Origin: Dama dama
Taxonomy: Eukaryota > Chordata > Mammalia > Artiodactyla > Cervidae
Assembly: GCF_033118175.1 (NCBI RefSeq)
Contig: NC_083694.1
Span: forward strand, 31,260,108-31,324,107
Length of the DNA: 64,000 nt
Reading direction: 5' to 3'
Part shown: positions 44,741-56,785 of the stretch, piece by piece
Numbering within the stretch: position 1 is the stretch's first letter
How the letters are laid out: every line of letters starts with the position of its first letter
Translations under genes and position numbers: made by a program
Notes under the pieces: generated by a model
The model's input: only the letters and a program-made list of their open reading frames with translations
Databases searched by the model: none
Told to the model about the DNA's origin: nothing

Positions 44741-46859
44741 CTGCCAGAATAAGACACAGTGAAATGGAACCACAGAATTTAGAAGAAATATGGGGGAAAT
44801 GAGACAATTGAGCTTTAATAAGATCTAAAATAGTTACAACTTAATGTAAAGTCAAAGAAAAGAATATTTTTATATTTGTTTGTCAGTACTACTTGGTGAT
44901 TTAAATATTACATATATTCAAAAGTTACAGTTATTCACATATTTGTTTTCACAATTAAGGCTATATTAACTAATCAACTAAGAAAATCCAAGCAACAAAC
45001 CATGATAAAGGCCACAGAGGAGTTTGAATTTTATAAAAGGGGATCAGAAAATGTTCTAGTATCTTCAATTATATATCATTTTTATACTATAAGAAATACA
45101 TAAGTATCTACTTTAACTGATTTTTCATTTGACATGGTTAAAAATTATTTGCACTTTAAATGATAAATATCAAAATTTTAAGATGAGATGTGTTTGTCAT
45201 TACATAAAGGCATCTATTATTTAACACACAGTTATCAAGTTAAGATTTGGTTCACTCTCCTTACACACATAGCTAAAGTAAAAATTAGGTAATAATCAAA
45301 TTTTAGTGAGGAAAGACTCAAAACAGCATTTACTACCTAGTTTTATAAAATGAGAAGTCTCATTTCATTTTGGCAATTTAAAAGTTGGTAATTGTCCTTT
45401 AGACTAAATTTCGAGAATTTATACTAAATTCTGTTTCCAGAAATAAAGACTCTCTAATTTCCTTTTGGCTATATTCAGAATATCTTTATGTATAACACTC
45501 AATAATAAATTGAATTCAAACTCTCAAGCAAAAAAAAAAAAAAAACAATACAATTAAGGTGCTTGACTTATTAACAGAAAAATCTAAGTCTATTATGGTT
45601 TCTTAGTTTTATCCCATGTCTCCTCCCAATATCCTCCTCTCTCAACCTCTATGTTGTTCCCTTGAATTGAGAGAGAGAGAGAAACTGAAGCCTTATATGA
45701 CTTATATACTGTATGCTTATAATTTGATAGTCACAGTTGTTGTTAATGGAGATGGAAGTAGTCTCAGTAAGCACTGCAAAGTGTTATGCATTGCTATGCT
45801 TCCCTCTGGTGAAAGCTATAGTAAATACAGACAATAAATACTTAGGATATGTGAATTTTCTTCCTTTTATCAAGAACTCATTAAACTCTAACTTCTTTCA
45901 AGCTCTTCTGGAAATGTTCTATACTCCTAGTCATAAAATATGAGGATAAAATGCAATTGTCTCAGGTTAATTGATAAGCAAATACAATGCCTAAAAAAAA
46001 ATATTCTAGGGAGTTAGTCCCAAATCCAATTCTAGTTGAAAATGTTTGGAAGATAAAATTTTACATTAGATTTTAAAGGAAATGGAAAAGCATAATTTTT
46101 ATATAATTTAAACCACTGGAGCTTGAAATATTATTAATTAGAGATTTTTATGCTTTGGAACACAATTGCTCTGGTGTAAAGTATTTTATAGGAACCTAAT
46201 AAAAGCATTCATAAGGTTCACTGGCACACGACTATCATGAAAGAATAAAATGATTATAGAATATAAACTAGTATATCTAATCAGAAGGCTTTTCATTGAA
46301 TAAGAACTCAGGAATCAACCTTAGTAGGTACAAGAACAGTGGAAGGAACTGCTGAAGATCAGGCTAACATGAAGAACAATGAAAGAGTCAATTCAAAGAA
46401 TTTAATCAGTTCAGCAACAAGGAACAGTAAATGATCCTGACAGGTAAAAGGCCTAGTGCCAAAACGATATAAGCACAAGTGAGCCAAAATGATATAAGCA
46501 CAAGTGAGAAGCTGTAAATCACATAAACAAAATATGTTGCTGAAGACTTGGTTTTGTGGATGGCCTTCTATGAGAAGTAGCTACCACTGAGAGGTGATGA
46601 TGAGTATGAAAGCAGTAATGAAACACTGAATAAAAGTAGAAGGTTAAAAACTGGATATTGATCACTCTTGGTTTGTAACCAGTAATCCCATATAAAAATA
46701 GCTTTTAGTTTTACTGTTTTCATTTTAATATATATTCCTGGCCACAGTGAAGGAAATATTAACTAACACTTGGAATTAGAAAAGTTATTTAATCTTACAA
46801 CAGACCTCATATACAAGATTTGGTTCTACTAAACAAATATGTATACATTCTTTCCATTA
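44741..46859. other. SDCCAG8 intron, A tract and a tandem duplication
   Basis: A tract at 45530-45544. A 25-bp unit GCCAAAACGATATAAGCACAAGTGA occurs twice in tandem at 46458-46507 with one mismatch. Confidence 0.65.
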
Positions 46860-47175
46860 GGGCTTCCCGCAGTTGGTAAAGAATCTGCCTGCAATGCAGG
46901 AGACCCTGGTTCGATTCCTGGGTCGGGAAGATCCCCTGGAGAAGGGATAGTTACCCACTCCAGTGTTCTTGGGCTTCCCTTGTGGCTCAGCTGGTAAAGA
47001 ATCTGCCTGCAATGTGGGAGACCTGGGTTGGATCTCTGGGTTGAGAAGATCCCCTGGAGAAGGGTAAGGCTACCCACTCCACTATTCTGGCCTGGAGAAT
47101 TCCATGGACTCTATAGAGTCCATGGGGTTGCAAAGAGTCAGACACAATTGAGCGACTTTCACTTTCACTTTTTCT
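46860..47175 (+). mobile_element. Two Bov-tA units in tandem
   Basis: First unit 46860-46971 has the tRNA-like head but stops after CCACTCCAGTGTTCTT. The second starts at once (GGGCTTCCCTTGTGGCTCAG) and is full length to GCGACTTTCACTTTC. Either a tandem dimer or one SINE inserted at the end of another. Confidence 0.9.
47102..47125. repeat. Perfect 24-bp palindrome in SINE
   Basis: CCATGGACTCTA followed by its exact reverse complement. In this SINE family the two CCATGG/ACT parts are normally only partly symmetrical. Confidence 0.9.
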
Positions 47176-47607
47176 TTCCATTAAAGCTTTGTCTTTAAAT
47201 TCTAAGATTCCTCTCCTATTTTTCAGAACCCCAGATGATTCAGTACTCCCTGATTATACTCTATATAACCATTTAGTAAAGGCATATAACTGAATCCTCA
47301 ATGACTAAGTCAAGGAATGGCCACCTACAATTAACTGATAGATCTTCACAGGTGACCATGTTAATTTGGGATCTGCAGCGGTCATTTCTCCTAGTAGTCC
47401 CCAAGGTCGTGGCTCCTTCTTTTCCCTGAGCACAACCCCTTTCTTGGTGGAAATGGCTGTAGGTCTTGGGGAGTTGGGGACTTAGACAACCTTCTTCCTT
47501 TTCCCCCCTTGGTTTGAGGTATTCAAAATTCAAATAAAGGCTAATGCACCTTATTTCAGTTTTTGTTAAAAATGACCTAAAATGCAGTGACCTAGACGGG
47601 AAACCTG
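47176..47607. other. Intronic DNA, nothing recognised
   Basis: A 113-codon minus frame here has no family resemblance. Confidence 0.45.
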
Positions 47608-47832
47608 TGTGCATGCTAAGTCACTTCAGTCGTGTCTGACTCTGCGACCCCGTAGACTGTAGCCTGCCAGGCTCCTCTGTCCACGGGGAGTCTCCAGGCA
47701 AGACTACTGGAGTGGATACCATGCCCTCCTCCAGAGGATCTTCCAACCCAGGGATTGAACCTCCATCTTCTGAGGCTCCTGCATTGCAGGTGGATTCTTT
47801 ACCACTGAGTCACTTCCTACCGGGGGAAGCCC
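47608..47832 (-). mobile_element. Bov-tA SINE, reverse
   Basis: GCTAAGTCACTTCAGTCGTGTCTGACTC through GGATTGAACCTCC to CCACTGAGTCACTTCCTACCGGGGGAAGCC. Confidence 0.92.
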
Positions 47833-47851
47833 TTTATATATATATAGACAC

Positions 47852-47945
47852 AAACTCTGAGATAGTGAAGGACAGGGAAGTCTGGTGTGCTGCAGTCCAT
47901 GGGGTTGCAAAGAATCTGACACAACTTAGCGACTAAACAACAACA
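47852..47945 (+). mobile_element. BovB LINE extreme 3' end
   Basis: ACTCTGAGATAGTGAAGGACAGGG through GACACAACTTAGCGACTAAACAACAACAAC; very short 5'-truncated copy directly after the SINE. Confidence 0.85.
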
Positions 47946-47974
47946 ACAATAACAAATATATAGACACACATACA

Positions 47975-48265
47975 TCCTTTATTCACATTCTTTTCGGGCA
48001 AACTAGTCTGTGTCTGCGAGTCTATTTCTGTTTCATAGATAAGTTCATTTGTATCATGTTTTAGATTCCACATACAAGTGACATCATATGGTATTTGCCT
48101 TTTTTTAAACTTTTTATTTTGTATTGAGGTATAGCTGATTAACAATGTTCTAATAGCTTCAGGTGAACAGTGAAGGGACTCAGCCGTATATATTCACATG
48201 CCCATTCTCCCTCAAACTCCCCTCCCATCTAGGCTACCACATAACATTGAGCAGAGTTCCGTGGA
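47975..48265 (-). mobile_element. L1 3' UTR pieces, reverse
   Basis: TTCATTTGTATCATGTTTTAGATTCCACATACAAG and then TTGAGGTATAGCTGATTAACAATG to ACATAACATTGAGCAGAGTTCC are reversed L1 3'-UTR blocks, the second of cattle type. Confidence 0.8.
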
Positions 48266-48699
48266 ACTCTGTTTGATATAATATTTACAAAATGTAATTG
48301 CTTCCACTTACTTAGCATGCAATATGCAAAATATAACACTAGATGGCAACAAATGTTAAGGAACTATAAGAACAAAGTAACCAGTTCATAATGCAGTAAT
48401 AAAATAGTTGATTTTAAAATTAAAGTATATATGCTGTTTTGATTTTTACTCTCAAAAAGTAAAATTCCTAGTATGTTTTACTATATCTTGACGATAATTA
48501 TTATACTTGCACTGCATTTTGTAAACTGCTTAGAAATCAATCCTGGCATAAATACTAACTCAGTGAAAAGCAGATTCACAATACACTATAGGCTTTCTAG
48601 TTATTAAGCACTGAAATATTAAATCATAAAAATTATTTATAAAAAATTCATACTAGTACTTAAAGTTAATAGCTAACTTTATTTCAATTCAGCAAACAT
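48266..48699. other. Intronic DNA, nothing recognised
   Basis: AT-rich filler. Confidence 0.5.
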
Positions 48700-50690
48700 T
48701 TATGGTACAATTAATATGTAAATAGCCATTGTGAAGAATACAGTGATAGATGTCACAGGCCTGGTTTTTAAGGTCTTTTCAGGGAGAGAACTATGTACAC
48801 AGCCACAAAAATTATATACAGCTCATTAGGAATACAGAGAAGGAAGAGATTAATTCAAACAAGAAGGGGTTGGAAAAAACTTTTGGGAAGATTGCCACCT
48901 GAGATGACTCTCAGAGATTGAATAGGTATTTCACAGATGAATACAGTGCAGAAAAGTACAACATGAGTAAATTCATGGAAAGAGTTGATATAGGTCACAT
49001 TGCAGAAATAGCACAAGTTATATGAAACGTGTAGTAAAAGATAAGGCTAGAAAAGTTAGAGTGGGACCACATTGTGAAAGATCTGGAAGGTTATGCTAAG
49101 GATTTGTCTTTTATTCTACTGCAAGGGGAGAGCTGCCCGAATAGGGAGATTTACAATTTAGGAAGACTTTGGCAGCAAAATGGAAGATATACTGGGGTTG
49201 AAAGAGACCTGAAAGAGACCAACAGAAGGTTATTCCAACAGGCCACATAGGCTGCATAAGAGTACGTGAAGACTTGAACCAGGGCAAAGGTACAGGAATG
49301 GAAGCTGCAGGGATAACTCAGTGAGGGTCTCTGAAGAGAAGCTGTGAGTTTGGTAACTGACTGGATATTGGGAGTGACAAATGGGGAGGAGCCAAGGTAT
49401 TTTAAATGATCTAGGCCAGAACTGTTGGTAAGATGATAATACCATTATCTGAAAGAAGATAATATGGAAATTTGTAGAAAGAAAAGGAGTGACAGACGGT
49501 AAGGAGGAGAGAATTAACATTGGAGTTTCAGATGCTAATTGCATATCGTCCATATAAAGAGATCCAGTAGCAGCTAGAAATGTAGGTCTGGGGCACCGGG
49601 GAGCTGCTAGAGCTAAAGACACAATGTGGGAGTGTTCAGTGAGAGGAAGACACAAAGTCCTGGAAATTAGGGCAACATGGGTGGAAGTCTAGGAACAAAA
49701 TGAGGAATGTCTGCATTCTAGGCTTCTGGAAAACAAGTTAAAAGGCATGTGGAAGAGTAGAGAAGAGCAATGCAAAGATGACCCACAGAATGAAATACCA
49801 AACTAATCAAGGAGAAAAGATGATGTTATACTAGGACAATTAATGGCTTCCTAGAGTTGAGTCAAATGAGGACTAAGATGAAGTCACTGGGTTTAGCAAT
49901 CAGGAAGTGACTGGTGACCATAAAGTGACCAATTCAGTAGTATGAAATCAGACTACAATTTGTTGAAAGCTTGACTGCAATATGTTCAAAAGTGAATGGA
50001 AAGCTACAAAGGTAAAAACAATGGAGAAGGAAGGATGGAAGATATAAGAAAGATATGATAACAAATTGTTTAGGGTCCCTGAAACCTTGGGAGTAGAAGA
50101 TATCAAGAACTGGGAGAGATTCATCTTGGAAAGTAAGAAGACCAGATAAGCAAGAAAAAAATGAGAAGACACATTTGCGGGATGATAACTTTTGAAGAGC
50201 CTCTTGTCAGTTGGTTGTGATCTCAGTTATAGGAGGTCAGCTATGAGAGTGAGGTGCTAAGTTGGGAAACTGAAGAAAGTAAAAATTGTTTGTTAAGTCA
50301 ACAAATAGATCTTGGAAAAAAAAACCTTGCAATTAGTAATTGATTGGAAGCCAGGTATAAAAGAGAGGATGACATCCAGGTTTCCAATTAGGACAAGACA
50401 GTGGACAAAAGTGCCATTCAGTAGGTAAAGAACACAGCTATCTTGATGGAGTGAATATAAAGAGTTTAGCTTGAAATTGTAAAATTCACATCTAAATGGA
50501 AAGGGAAGAGGGCCAGCCTGGAGGTAATAGAGAAAATGAGGTATGAGAGGAGGTAGAAGGGGACACTGAATAGATTTAACTGAGATAGGAGGAAGAGAAA
50601 AGGCTCTGGTCAGAGAGATCAGTTTTAGAGTTTGAGATCTCATGGACACTTCAGTTCATGTGGGAGTTACTGCAGAACAGAAAAAAATCT
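48700..50690 (+). repeat. Old interspersed repeat, long copy, family not named
   Basis: Blocks such as GTGAAAGATCTGGAAGGTTATGCTAAGG, CTGACTGGATATTGGGAGTG and CAGATGCTAATTGCATATCG follow the order of the same old mammalian repeat seen at 3550. Long minus-strand frames (up to 141 codons) are chance. Confidence 0.5.
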
Positions 50691-50793
50691 TAGAGTTAAG
50701 GAAGACAAAGTGTGTTGGGACTAAGATGTTGCGTATGTTAATAGCATGGAAGTTGAAACCTTTCAGAATGATGAAAAGAGACAGAGTGGAGGA

Positions 50794-51135
50794 TGCTATG
50801 AACTGAATGTTTGTGCTTTTCCAAAATTCATATGTTGAAACTTAACCCTAATATGATGAACTTAGATAGTGGGCCCCATGGGAGGTGATCAGGTCATGAA
50901 AGCAGAATCCTCATGAATGGGATTTAGTGCCCTTATAAAATAGATGCCAAAGAGTTCTCTTGCTCCTTCCACCATGTGAAGACATAGTGAGAAGACAGAA
51001 AGTGAGCTCTGACCAAACACCAAATCTGTTGGTGCCACGATCTTGAACTTCCAAAATTGTGAGAAATAAATGTTTGTTGTTTAAGCCACCATGTCTAAGG
51101 TATTTTCATTATGTTAGCCTGAAAGGACTTGGACA
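50794..51135 (+). mobile_element. ERVL-MaLR solo LTR, MLT1-type
   Basis: TGCTATGAACTGAATGTTTGTG through ATGGGATTTAGTGCCCTTATAAAA, CACCATGTGAAGACA, and GAGAAATAAATG to GGACTTGGACA. Solo LTR of an old MaLR element, no internal sequence. Confidence 0.8.
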
Positions 51136-51351
51136 AGAGAAAAAAAGGGTCAGAGGCTAAAGTTGTTAAAAAGTGTCAAAGATCTTACAATTATTTTATA
51201 AATCCAAGTATAAAAGGGATGATTTTTTTAAAAATGTGTCAAATAGTATCTTCTAGATTGAGTGTTTAAGCCGATTAAAATTAGAGAGAGGAGAATCAAT
51301 GATGATTTCAAAGAGAAGTGGTAACCTAATTTCAAAGAGGAATTAAGCAGG
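51136..51351. other. Intronic DNA, nothing recognised
   Basis: A/G-rich filler between the LTR and the next SINE. Confidence 0.4.
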
Positions 51352-51568
51352 ACTTCCTGGTAGTCTAGTAGATAAGACTCCACGGTCCCAATACAGGGGG
51401 CCTGGGTTTGATCCCTGGCCGGGGAACTAAGATTCCCACATACTGCAATTAAGTCTGCCTGCTGCAACTACCAAGCCCACCCAGTCTAGAGCTCACACAC
51501 CACCACTAGAGAGGTCCATGAGCCACAATAAAGAGTCTGTTCACCACAGCAAGCACAAGCAAAAGAAG

Positions 51569-51569
<1 letters not shown>
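51352..51569 (+). mobile_element. CHR-type SINE
   Basis: GACTTCCTGGTAGTCTAGTAG through CTGGGTTTGATCCCTGGCCGGGGAACTAAG to CACAATAAAGAGTC, followed by a microsatellite instead of poly-A. Confidence 0.88.

Positions 51570-51620
<51 letters not shown>
51570..51620 (+). repeat. (AT)n microsatellite
   Basis: 25 uninterrupted AT units at the 3' tail of the SINE. Confidence 0.97.
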
Positions 51621-51623
<3 letters not shown>

Positions 51624-51676
51624 ATAAAAGTAGAAAAAACCTATTTTTAAAAAAAGAGAAATAAGGAGTAGGTACC

Positions 51677-52351
51677 ATAGAAAACTAAGATCATAGCATT
51701 TGGTCCTATCACTTCATGGGAAATAGATGGGGAAACAGTGGAAGCAGTGTCAGACTTTATTTTTTTGGGCTCCAAAATCACTGCAGATGGTGAGTGCAGC
51801 CATGAAATTAAAAGATGCTTACTCCTTGGAAGGAAAGTTATGACCAATCTAGATAGCATATTAAAAAGCAGAGACATTTTATGTTGCCAACAAAGGTCCA
51901 TCTATCTAGTCAAGGCTATGGTTTTTCTAGTGGTCATATATGGATGTGAGAGTTGGACTGTGAAGAAAGCTGAGCGCCAAAGAATTGATGCTTTTGAACT
52001 GTGGTGTTGGAGAAGACTCTTGAGAGTCCCTTGGACTGCAAGGAGATCCAACCAGTCCATCCTAAAGGAGATCAGTCCTGGGTGTTCATTGGAAGGACTG
52101 ATGCTGAAGCTGAAACTCCAATACTTTGGCCACCTCATGTGAAGAGTTGACTCATTGGAAAAGACCCTGATGCTGGGAGGGATTGGGGGCAGGAGGAGAA
52201 GGGGACGACAGAGGATGAGATGGCTGGATGGCATCACCAACTCAATGGACATGAGTTTGAGGAAACTCTGGGAGTTGGTGATGGACAGGGAGGCTGCGAT
52301 TCATGGGGTTGCAAACAGTCAGACACGACTGAGCGACTGAACTGAACTGAA
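51677..52351 (+). mobile_element. BovB LINE 3' fragment
   Basis: From the CTAAGATCATAGCATTTGGTCC block to ACTGAACTGAACC. A 134-codon frame (51738-52142) is intact over FELWCWRRLLRVPWTARRSNQ. Confidence 0.94.
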
Positions 52352-53465
52352 CCATAACAAAGGCCTGGAAATGGCAGTATGGAGTGATGTGAATGCTAAC
52401 CTCCTCCATCATAGCCAAATGAGATGAGATGAACAGCAAAGGGCTCCACTGGGAGTTTTGAGGGTCATAATACCAGCAAGGGGCAGATAGAGTTCATTAC
52501 AAATGAAGAAGTAAGAGTGTTTGAAGAAACAATAAAGTATATTAGGGTATTTGGTCAGAATGAACATTACTTTCAAAAGGCACAGGGGCACTATGAAGGT
52601 CAAATGGTCTAGGAAGAGTTAATGATGAACTGGACAGAGAAAAATGGATAAGGCAATGACTGAGGAGAAGTTTAATATGAAGTTGATTAGCCCAATAAAA
52701 TAGTGATGCTACTATATGGCTTAGACCAATGCCGTCTAAGAGCATTTGTTGTGATAATGGAAATGTCCTATATTACACTGACTAATGCAGTAATCACCAG
52801 CTACATGTGGCTACTAGGTACTTCAAGTGTGGCGAGTGTGTCTACAGAAAACACTCAGCAACTTTAATGGTTTAAGGTGTGGCCCCAAACAGCAATGAAT
52901 CAACAGTAACCTCCTACTATTCAAAGTGCTTAGAACACTGCCTGATCACTGTGTTAACTATTACTGACATTATCATTACCATTAAATGTGTTTAACTTAA
53001 GCACACAATGGATACCAATTCACAGCTAAAGATGCTATTAAGTACATGTATATTATTATTGTGGTATATTTGAATGTTCTCAAAATTTCCCAGGGACAGA
53101 GAAAAAACATCTGTCTTCAGTCATATATGAACATACAAAGTGGGTCACTATGGGTGTTAATAGTTTCACTTAGCATTAAATTTATTGGCAAATGAAAAGG
53201 TTAAGCATCCAACTCTCTCAAAGTACCATATTACATTGTACTGTTCTTTCAATAGTGATATAGCAAGAGAATTTTCAGAGGAATAAGAATTGTCCAAAGA
53301 GCAAATTTGTTTAATTTAGAAATTCAACACTAACAAACTGGTTTCCACTTTGTGTGTTTGGAAAAAAGTTTAGTTATGGAGAATAACCAAATAAGTACTC
53401 AGAAAAGGAAAAAAAAAAAAAAAGGCAATTAAGGCATGCTTTCATTTTAATCTTATTAGACTTGC
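52352..53465. other. SDCCAG8 intron next to the GC donor, nothing else recognised
   Basis: Contains an A tract at 53409-53423 about 40 bp downstream of the donor in minus-strand sense. Confidence 0.5.
53464..53465 (-). other. SDCCAG8: Non-canonical GC 5' splice site of SDCCAG8 intron
   Basis: On the minus strand the exon ends AAG and the intron begins GCAAGT. This matches the donor consensus at every position except the second intron base, as is typical of true GC-AG introns. The next exon starts with GCT after a CAG acceptor at 44743-44741, so using GC here keeps frame and gives the expected residue order K-A-L-I-Q. Confidence 0.85.
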
Positions 53466-53604
53466 CTTAGTTTTTTCAAAACTGGCTTCCTCAGTCATTT
53501 TCACAGCTTGTTTCACCTGCTCATAAGCACTTGCTTCTCTTTGCTGCACCTCTGTCAAGCTGCTCCTCAAGGAAACTAGCGCAGACATTAAGTCATCTCT
53601 TTCT
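53466..53604 (-). CDS. SDCCAG8: SDCCAG8 internal exon (most 5' one in window)
   Basis: This 139-nt exon encodes 46 residues beginning ERDDLMSALV and ending FEKTK, plus the last base of a split codon at its 5' edge. The residue pattern is that of the central coiled-coil region of SDCCAG8, a centrosomal and ciliary-base scaffold whose loss causes a nephronophthisis/Bardet-Biedl-type ciliopathy in humans. On the minus strand the exon follows a pyrimidine-rich tract and a CAG acceptor (53607-53605). It ends in AAG, followed by GCAAGT, so the donor dinucleotide is GC rather than GT. Placing the junction there makes the reading frame run straight into the exon at 44740. Charged heptad-like composition (E, K, Q, R rich) fits a coiled coil. 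The identification rests on recall of the family, not on an alignment run here. Confidence 0.93.
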
Positions 53605-53949
53605 CTGTCAGCACAAAAAGAACATTGAAAACAAGAAATGATCAAATGGTCAAGTATTCATAAGGCAGGGAGAAAAAAGCATTGATATATATTAGAAGAA
53701 GAGCCAGGGCAGGTGAGCCCAGCACAAGTTCAAGCACACCCCAGAGAAACTCTGTCCTCACTTGGTGAGGGGCAGGCAGAATGGCCAGAAGAGCAGGGAG
53801 CATTCATGGCAGGACTGCATCCGTATGGGGCAATAACCTATTGTGGACAGGAATGGCACACTGAGGGCTGCAGAGGAAAGCCCAGAAAAGAGGAAGTTAG
53901 CTAAAAAACTAAGTTTAGGTGGCAGAAAAGGAGAAAAAACTAATAAAGT
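53605..53949. other. SDCCAG8 upstream intron start, nothing recognised
   Basis: Pyrimidine-rich acceptor tract of the 53.5 kb exon at its left edge (minus-strand sense). Confidence 0.5.
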
Positions 53950-54152
53950 AGTAAAAGTGTGAAGGTCGCTCAGTTGTGTTAGACTGTGACACTATGGACT
54001 GGACGATACCTAGTCCATTGAATTCTCCAGGCCAGAATACTGGAGTGGGTAGCCTATCCCTTCTCCAGTGGATCTTCCCCACCCAGGAATTGAACTGGGG
54101 TCTCCTGCATTGCAGGTGGATTCTTTACCAACTGAACTATCAGGGAAGGTGG
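53950..54152 (-). mobile_element. Bov-tA SINE, reverse
   Basis: GTGTGAAGGTCGCTCAGTTGTG through GAATTGAACTGGGGTC to CTGAACTATCAGGGAAG. Confidence 0.92.
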
Positions 54153-54272
54153 GAATTGTACCTCAAAGTAGAAGTAACCATGGTAAGAAGGGACTAGTGA
54201 GGTTTCATTACTAGAACGAACGTGTCTTTTTTTATTCTCATCTTCCTTCACAACCCTCTTTTGGACACTTCT

Positions 54273-54478
54273 TGGCTTCCCTGGTGGCTCAGATGGTAAA
54301 GCGTTTGCCTGCAATTCAGGAGACTCAGGTCCGATCCATGGGTTGGGAAGATTCCCTGGAGAAGGAAATGGCAACCCACTCCAGTATTCTTGCCTGGACA
54401 ATTCCATGGTAGGAGGAGCCTGGTAGGTTCAGTCCACAGAGTCTCAAAGAGTCGGACATGACTAAGTGGCTTCACTTA
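54273..54478 (+). mobile_element. Bov-tA SINE
   Basis: TGGCTTCCCTGGTGGCTCAGATGG through GAGTCGGACATGACTAAGTGGC; full length. Confidence 0.94.
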
Positions 54479-54645
54479 TGAAAGAAAAACTTTCACCTAC
54501 TTATGAAAGTATTTCTTCTTTCAATGGGTAGTACTGTTGGATTACTCAAATGCCTTGATTACACATAATGCTCGTTATTTTACAAAACCTTACACCCCTA
54601 GGCTTGATCATTGCCTGGCTCTACCCCCTTCTCAGCAATTCTCAT

Positions 54646-54913
54646 AGCTATGTCACTTCAGTCGTGTCCGACTCTGTGTGACCCCATAGACGGCAGTCCA
54701 CCAGGCTCCGCCATCCCTGAGATTCTCTAGGCAAGAACACTGGAGTGGGCTGCCATTTCCTTCTCCAACGCATGAAAGTGAAAAGTGAAAGTGAAGCCGC
54801 TCAGTCGAGTCCGACTCTTGGCGGCCCCATGGACTGCAGCCCACCAGGCTCCTCCGTCCATGGGATTTTCCAGGCAAGAGTACTGGAGTGGGGTGCCATT
54901 GCCTTCTCTGATT
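54646..54913 (-). mobile_element. Bov-A2 dimeric SINE, reverse
   Basis: Two Bov-A monomers (54650-54770 and 54797-54910), joined by a GAAAGTGAAAAGTGAAAGTGAAG linker. Confidence 0.94.
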
Positions 54914-56289
54914 CTCATAAAGCTAAGCTATTTCTTGGGGACAGAACTGAACTGAATGTCAAAATGCTTTGGCATGTAAAATGGCAGCAAGGTTCCAATC
55001 TCATGGATTAATTTAAGCAAATTCCACATAAAAGATTATCAGGATACTGGATAAAAATGATCAGTAGATCCCCCCAAAAGTGAGGTGGGAAACTCTCTAT
55101 TAACACAAAACAAACAAACAAAAAAAGTAAGTTGGACTGTTATTTATGCTATTCCATGCTTTGTTAAAGAGCTCAAGTTTTAAACTGTGATTTCAAATTC
55201 AGTTGAAGTAACTGCTGTAGCTTCCTTTTCACTGCCAAGTTCTGAACTATTGCTAAACAGTCAACTGTGTAAACTATTAATAAAGAGTAAATTTTAAGGA
55301 GTCCTAACTTAAAAAATGAAATCTCTGAGTTTGAATTACTTTCAAAATTAACCAATATCTTGATTAAAAAATTTTCTTAAAAATAAAATAATTTAAACTA
55401 TTTGTGGTATTTGGAAAACAGTCATATTTTTAAAAATATGTAATACTGAACAAAGTTACATTATTAACAGTTTCATAAAAGCTCTTTTTTTTTAAGCTCT
55501 TTTTGTTAAAAAAAAGAATACATTGCTGCAAGTATCATAAAATTTGTGGGAGCATAATGATCTTCATTTTAGAATTTCTGATTTATTTATTTTCTATTTA
55601 TTTTCAATTGAGAAAAATAATTTTTTTTGCCTAAAGGAAATGAAAAAGGAGTGAATTATTTTGATCAAATATAATCAAACACAATAATTATGTGAAAAAG
55701 TAGAAGAATCAAAGCAAGATTATTCTGGTTGAGTAAAAAATATTAAGTAAAATGCAAACAAAATCAAATTCATACTTATTTGCATTTCAGAAAAGGTTCT
55801 AACATAAAAGAGACTAGCTTCATTGAGAATATGCAATCCAACTAGAACCTGTGTTTCTAAGTAGAAAAGAAAAATTCACTCTTAAGGATAACACGTCAAC
55901 ATCATATAGTTACCTTTCCTAAAGTTCTAGACCTACTAAAAAACCAAAATCACTATTCAATGATACTCTTACCTGTTCCTAATACTATACCACCATCAAA
56001 CCTGAAGTTACAAATAAAAAGATTAACAAAAAACCTCAGAATATATATTAACAGACAGGCCACAATAGGATCAAGTTTCTAACAAATTTGCTTCTTACAG
56101 GAGACTTACACTTAATTTATTTAAACTATTTCTAGTATATACTCTTGGTGAGAGTAGTCTGTCACACAGTACATACTCAATGAAATAAATGACAAAAGAA
56201 CAAATGAATGAATAATGACTTTGCTACAGGATTGCATCAAAGAGGTTAAGCAAAATTTTGCCCCAGTTCTAATATTTTACAGTTAAAAA
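54914..56289. other. Intronic DNA, nothing recognised
   Basis: AT-rich. Confidence 0.5.
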
Positions 56290-56405
56290 AATTCTTTTTG
56301 GCTTCAAAGTGTAGGGAATCTTAGTTCCCCCACAAGGGATTGAATCCATGTTCCCTGGGGCGGGGGGAAACGTGGAGTCTTAACCACAGGACTACCAGGG
56401 AAGTC
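56290..56405 (-). mobile_element. CHR-type SINE 3' part, reverse
   Basis: AATCTTAGTTCCCCCACAAGGGATTGAATCC through GGAGTCTTAACCACAGGACTACCAGGGAAGTCCCC, with a GGGGCGGGGGG run. Confidence 0.85.
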
Positions 56406-56547
56406 CCCTATGTCAAAATTTTAAAAGTCACTAGACTATTTAGAGCTGGAAACAAAAGAGTTTAATTGCTCTGGATCAAAAATTTTCAGAATATGAACTC
56501 ACCAATTTCAGACTATTTAATGACAAAAAATCATCAAAGATAAACCC

Positions 56548-56744
56548 TCAAATACCATGGTGGCTCAGACAGTAAATAATCTGCTTGCAGTGCAGGAGAA
56601 CCAGGTTCGATCCCTGGGTCAGGAAGATCTCCTGGAGAAGGAAATGGCACTTCAGTATTCATGCCTGGGAAATCCCCTGGACAGAGGCACCTGAAGGGCT
56701 GCACTCCATGGGGTCACAAAGAGTCAGAGACGACTGAGAAACTA
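56548..56744 (+). mobile_element. Bov-tA SINE
   Basis: ACCATGGTGGCTCAGACAG through GGTTCGATCCCTGGGTCAGG to GAGTCAGAGACGACTGAG. Confidence 0.92.
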
Positions 56745-56785
56745 ACACGTGCACGCGCGCACACATACACACACACACACACACC
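56745..56785 (+). repeat. (CA)n/CG-rich microsatellite
   Basis: ACGTGCACGCGCGCACACATACACACACACACACACACC, formed at the SINE tail. Confidence 0.92.

Noticed and set aside
49230..49655. 141-codon minus ORF as a gene
   Set aside because: Falls in an old interspersed repeat and has no family pattern.
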